Below are positions 5,619-6,797 of a stretch of DNA of 6,797 nt, in pieces. Each line of letters opens with the position of its first letter. Positions within the stretch are counted from its first letter, which is position 1. This DNA comes from Anaerolineae bacterium. Lineage in GTDB: Bacteria > Chloroflexota > Anaerolineae > Aggregatilineales > Phototrophicaceae. Below the pieces are notes generated by a model that searched no databases, was not told the origin of the DNA, and saw nothing but the letters and a program-made list of their open reading frames with translations. Both the position numbers and the translations under genes were made by a program. The DNA is taken from NCBI GenBank assembly GCA_019912905.1, contig JAIOHO010000060.1, positions 1 to 6,797 on the forward strand, given 5' to 3'.

Positions 5619-6545
5619 TCAGCCCCGCAGTTTGCTCAGGATATTCAGCAATCCTGGCGGCAGGGGGCTTTCAAAATGCAGCCGTTCCCCGCTGGTCGGC
5701 TGGTCGAAGGCCAGTTCGCTGGCGTGCAGGAACTGCCGCTTGAGGCCGATCCGCTGTTTGCGGAAGCCGTAGACCCGGTCGCCGACGATGGGGCAGCCGA
5801 TAAAGGCCATGTGGACGCGAATCTGATGCGTGCGTCCGGTCAGCAGGCGCACTTTGGCCAGTGTGAAATCACCGGAAAACTGATCGTCTATCACCGTGTA
5901 TTCGCTGATGGCAGGCCGTCCGTTCCGTGCGACCGCCATCCGTTTGCGCTGCTTCGGGTCGCGCCCGATCGGAGCCTCGATGCGTCCGACGCTGGTCTGG
6001 GGACGCTTTTCCAGCAGGGCCGTATAGACCTTTTCGACGGTCCGTTCCTGGAACTGTTCGGACAATTTGCGACGCGCCCGGTCATGTTTGGCGATGAGGA
6101 TCAACCCGCTGGTGTCCTTGTCGAGCCGGTGGACGATGCCCGCCCGCTTTTCCTCGACATTCATCGCGGCGATCTGCGGCCAGCGGCTGAGCAAGGCGCT
6201 GACCAGCGTGCTCGTCTCGTTCAGATCGCCGGGATGCACGACCATGCCCGCCGGTTTGTCGATCACCGCCAGGTCGTCGTCTTCGTAAATCACAGTCAGT
6301 GGGATATTTTCGGGTTGGACCTTCTCCGGTTCTTCGCGCACCGGGATCGTCACTTGGATGTGCTCGCCGCCTTTGAGCTTCGCGCCGGGCTTAATCTGCT
6401 TACCATCGACCGTCACCAGACCGTCGATCATCAGCGTCTTAAGCTGCGCGCGGGACAGGCGGTCGCCGATGTGCGCCATGATAATTTTATCCAGCCGTTC
6501 GCCGGATTCCTGGGTGGTGAAGTCGATTTGATCGCTGGTTGTCAT
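5619..6545 (-). CDS. rluD: RluA/RluD-family 23S rRNA pseudouridine synthase
   Basis: The product has 308 residues, the usual family length. It isomerises uridines to pseudouridine in structured RNA; RluD modifies helix 69 of 23S rRNA. An S4-like RNA-binding domain occupies ~15-65 (RLDKIIMAHIGDRLSRAQLK, then GLVTVDGKQIKPGAKLKGGE). The catalytic domain has VIYEDDDLAVIDKPAGMVVHP (85-105), the signature HRLDKDTSGLILIAK (139-153, catalytic Asp142), the linker VEKVYTALLEK, and RLLTGRTHQIRVHMAFIGCPIVGD (233-256), all intact. The symbol is given for the subfamily and may equally be an RluC-type or other RluA paralogue. It begins 7 bases after the gamma carbonic anhydrase-like stop. The ATG has no Shine-Dalgarno sequence, and a near-perfect promoter lies so close that transcription should start at the ATG (see 6552-6580). 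Confidence 0.92.
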   Translation of the reverse strand: MTTSDQIDFTTQESGERLDKIIMAHIGDRLSRAQLKTLMIDGLVTVDGKQIKPGAKLKGGEHIQVTIPVREEPEKVQPENIPLTVIYEDDDLAVIDKPAGMVVHPGDLNETSTLVSALLSRWPQIAAMNVEEKRAGIVHRLDKDTSGLILIAKHDRARRKLSEQFQERTVEKVYTALLEKRPQTSVGRIEAPIGRDPKQRKRMAVARNGRPAISEYTVIDDQFSGDFTLAKVRLLTGRTHQIRVHMAFIGCPIVGDRVYGFRKQRIGLKRQFLHASELAFDQPTSGERLHFESPLPPGLLNILSKLRG

Positions 6546-6551
6546 AGGTCA

Positions 6552-6580
6552 ATTATAGAACAAAAGTTCTAGAATGTCCA
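6552..6580 (-). promoter_or_regulatory. Strong promoter predicting a leaderless rluD transcript
   Basis: Read on the minus strand: TGGACA (6575-6580; 5 of 6 to consensus), an exact 17-bp spacer, and a perfect TATAAT (6552-6557). The +1 position, 7 bases past the -10, falls on the A of the rluD ATG (6545), so the mRNA would have no leader, in keeping with the missing Shine-Dalgarno. The promoter sits over the last codons of the upstream gene. Confidence 0.6.
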
Positions 6581-6797
6581 CTCTCTCTAAAGGCGCGTGC
6601 TTTCTGGATATAGCCGTCGGCGCTCTGGCGGTTGGTGTCGATTTCGTCTGGCGTCAGCTCGCGGATGATTCGTGCCGGGCTGCCCAGAAGGAGCAGACCC
6701 GGCGGAAAGATTTTGCCCTGGGTGAGCAGCGCGCCCGCTCCAATCACACAGTTTTCCCCCACTTCGACGCCGTTCAGCAGAATCGCACCCATGCCGA
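6553..6797 (-). CDS. Gamma carbonic anhydrase-like / hexapeptide-repeat protein, C-terminal part
   Basis: The gene is cut by the right window edge; about 80 C-terminal residues are visible. The first visible segment, GMGAILLNGVEVGENCVIGAGALL, is the last turns of a left-handed beta-helix built from hexapeptide repeats. It is followed by TQGKIFPPGLLLLGSPARIIRELTPDEI, the typical exit of the gamma carbonic anhydrase (YrdA/PaaY/CaiE-like) family. The remaining ~35 residues form a charged C-terminal helix. In this family zinc is bound by three His at trimer interfaces, but the zinc-binding strands lie outside the window, so catalysis cannot be judged. It stops 7 bases before rluD, and its last codons contain the rluD promoter and the GAAC-N4-GTTC palindrome. 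Confidence 0.85.
   Translation of the reverse strand, partial: GMGAILLNGVEVGENCVIGAGALLTQGKIFPPGLLLLGSPARIIRELTPDEIDTNRQSADGYIQKARAFRESGHSRTFVL
6556..6571. promoter_or_regulatory. GAAC-N4-GTTC palindrome in the rluD promoter (LexA-box-like)
   Basis: TAGAAC-AAAA-GTTCTA is a perfect inverted repeat (6-bp arms, 4-bp centre) overlapping the -10 and the spacer of the promoter at 6552-6580. The core GAAC-N4-GTTC is the form of the LexA (SOS) box of Bacillus and Actinobacteria, and the position suits repression. It also encodes the final residues of the upstream protein. The regulator's identity is inferred by resemblance only. Confidence 0.4.

Noticed and set aside
6556..6571. Factor-independent terminator after the carbonic anhydrase-like gene
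   Set aside because: The stem is only 6 bp and A/T-rich, overlaps the stop codon and promoter boxes, and has no U-run in the right place.
5472..6572. Long plus-strand open frame (366 codons) opposite rluD
   Set aside because: It mirrors rluD and the start of the enolase-superfamily gene; the protein is rich in Arg/Asp/His with no recognisable domain.
1..6797. tRNA/rRNA genes, CRISPR arrays, insertion sequences or long repeats
   Set aside because: None seen: the window is almost fully occupied by protein genes, with no repeated units or terminal inverted repeats noticed.

Overview
This 6.8 kb window is gene-dense, with nine protein genes (two cut by the window edges), no RNA genes, no mobile elements and no gap over 75 bases. 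The organism is most likely a bacterium of the Chloroflexota (Anaerolineae-like). That is an inference from a Thr/Pro-rich linker in the ComEA protein, the family mix (MalK-type ABC ATPase, DUF3052, gamma carbonic anhydrase, sugar-acid dehydratase), a high G+C content in most genes, and clear sigma70-type promoters. No taxonomic marker gene is present.

Layout, left to right. (1) The 3' part of a sugar-type ABC transporter ATPase, plus strand, ends at 544. (2) A strong promoter (547-576) follows at once and drives two overlapping genes for TIR-domain proteins of different subtypes (610-1206 and 1196-1825). The three 60-base lines counted in these genes have about 50 % G+C, against 58-70 % in three lines counted in other genes. 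(3) Everything after that is on the minus strand. comEA (1822-2412) meets the second TIR gene tail to tail with a 4-base overlap and has its own promoter. (4) An apparent three-gene operon, transcribed right to left, holds a nitrilase-superfamily protein (3522-4358), an AhpD-like peroxidase-related protein (2897-3502) and a DUF3052 protein (2478-2900). (5) A second run, also right to left, holds a partial gamma carbonic anhydrase-like protein (6553-6797), an RluA/RluD-family pseudouridine synthase (5619-6545) and an enolase-superfamily sugar-acid dehydratase-like protein (4430-5614).

The most important observation is in the AhpD-like gene. Its frame is interrupted by one TGA (3257-3259), exactly where the second cysteine of the active-site pattern E-x11-C-x2-C-x3-H belongs. 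The frame then continues in family-like sequence for another 119 codons. A perfect 6-bp hairpin with a 6-nt loop lies at the distance expected for a bacterial SECIS element. I read this as a selenoprotein with a Cys-x-x-Sec centre. An ordinary annotation would split it into two fragments or call it a pseudogene. In the same operon the nitrilase-like protein has Gly where the catalytic Cys of its Glu-Lys-Cys triad should be, so two neighbouring genes both have altered active-site thiols.

Other points of interest are the tandem TIR pair (possible NAD+-consuming immunity or signalling proteins with no recognisable sensor partner), a GAAC-N4-GTTC palindrome resembling a Gram-positive-type LexA box inside the rluD promoter, and the geometry of that promoter, which predicts a leaderless rluD transcript.
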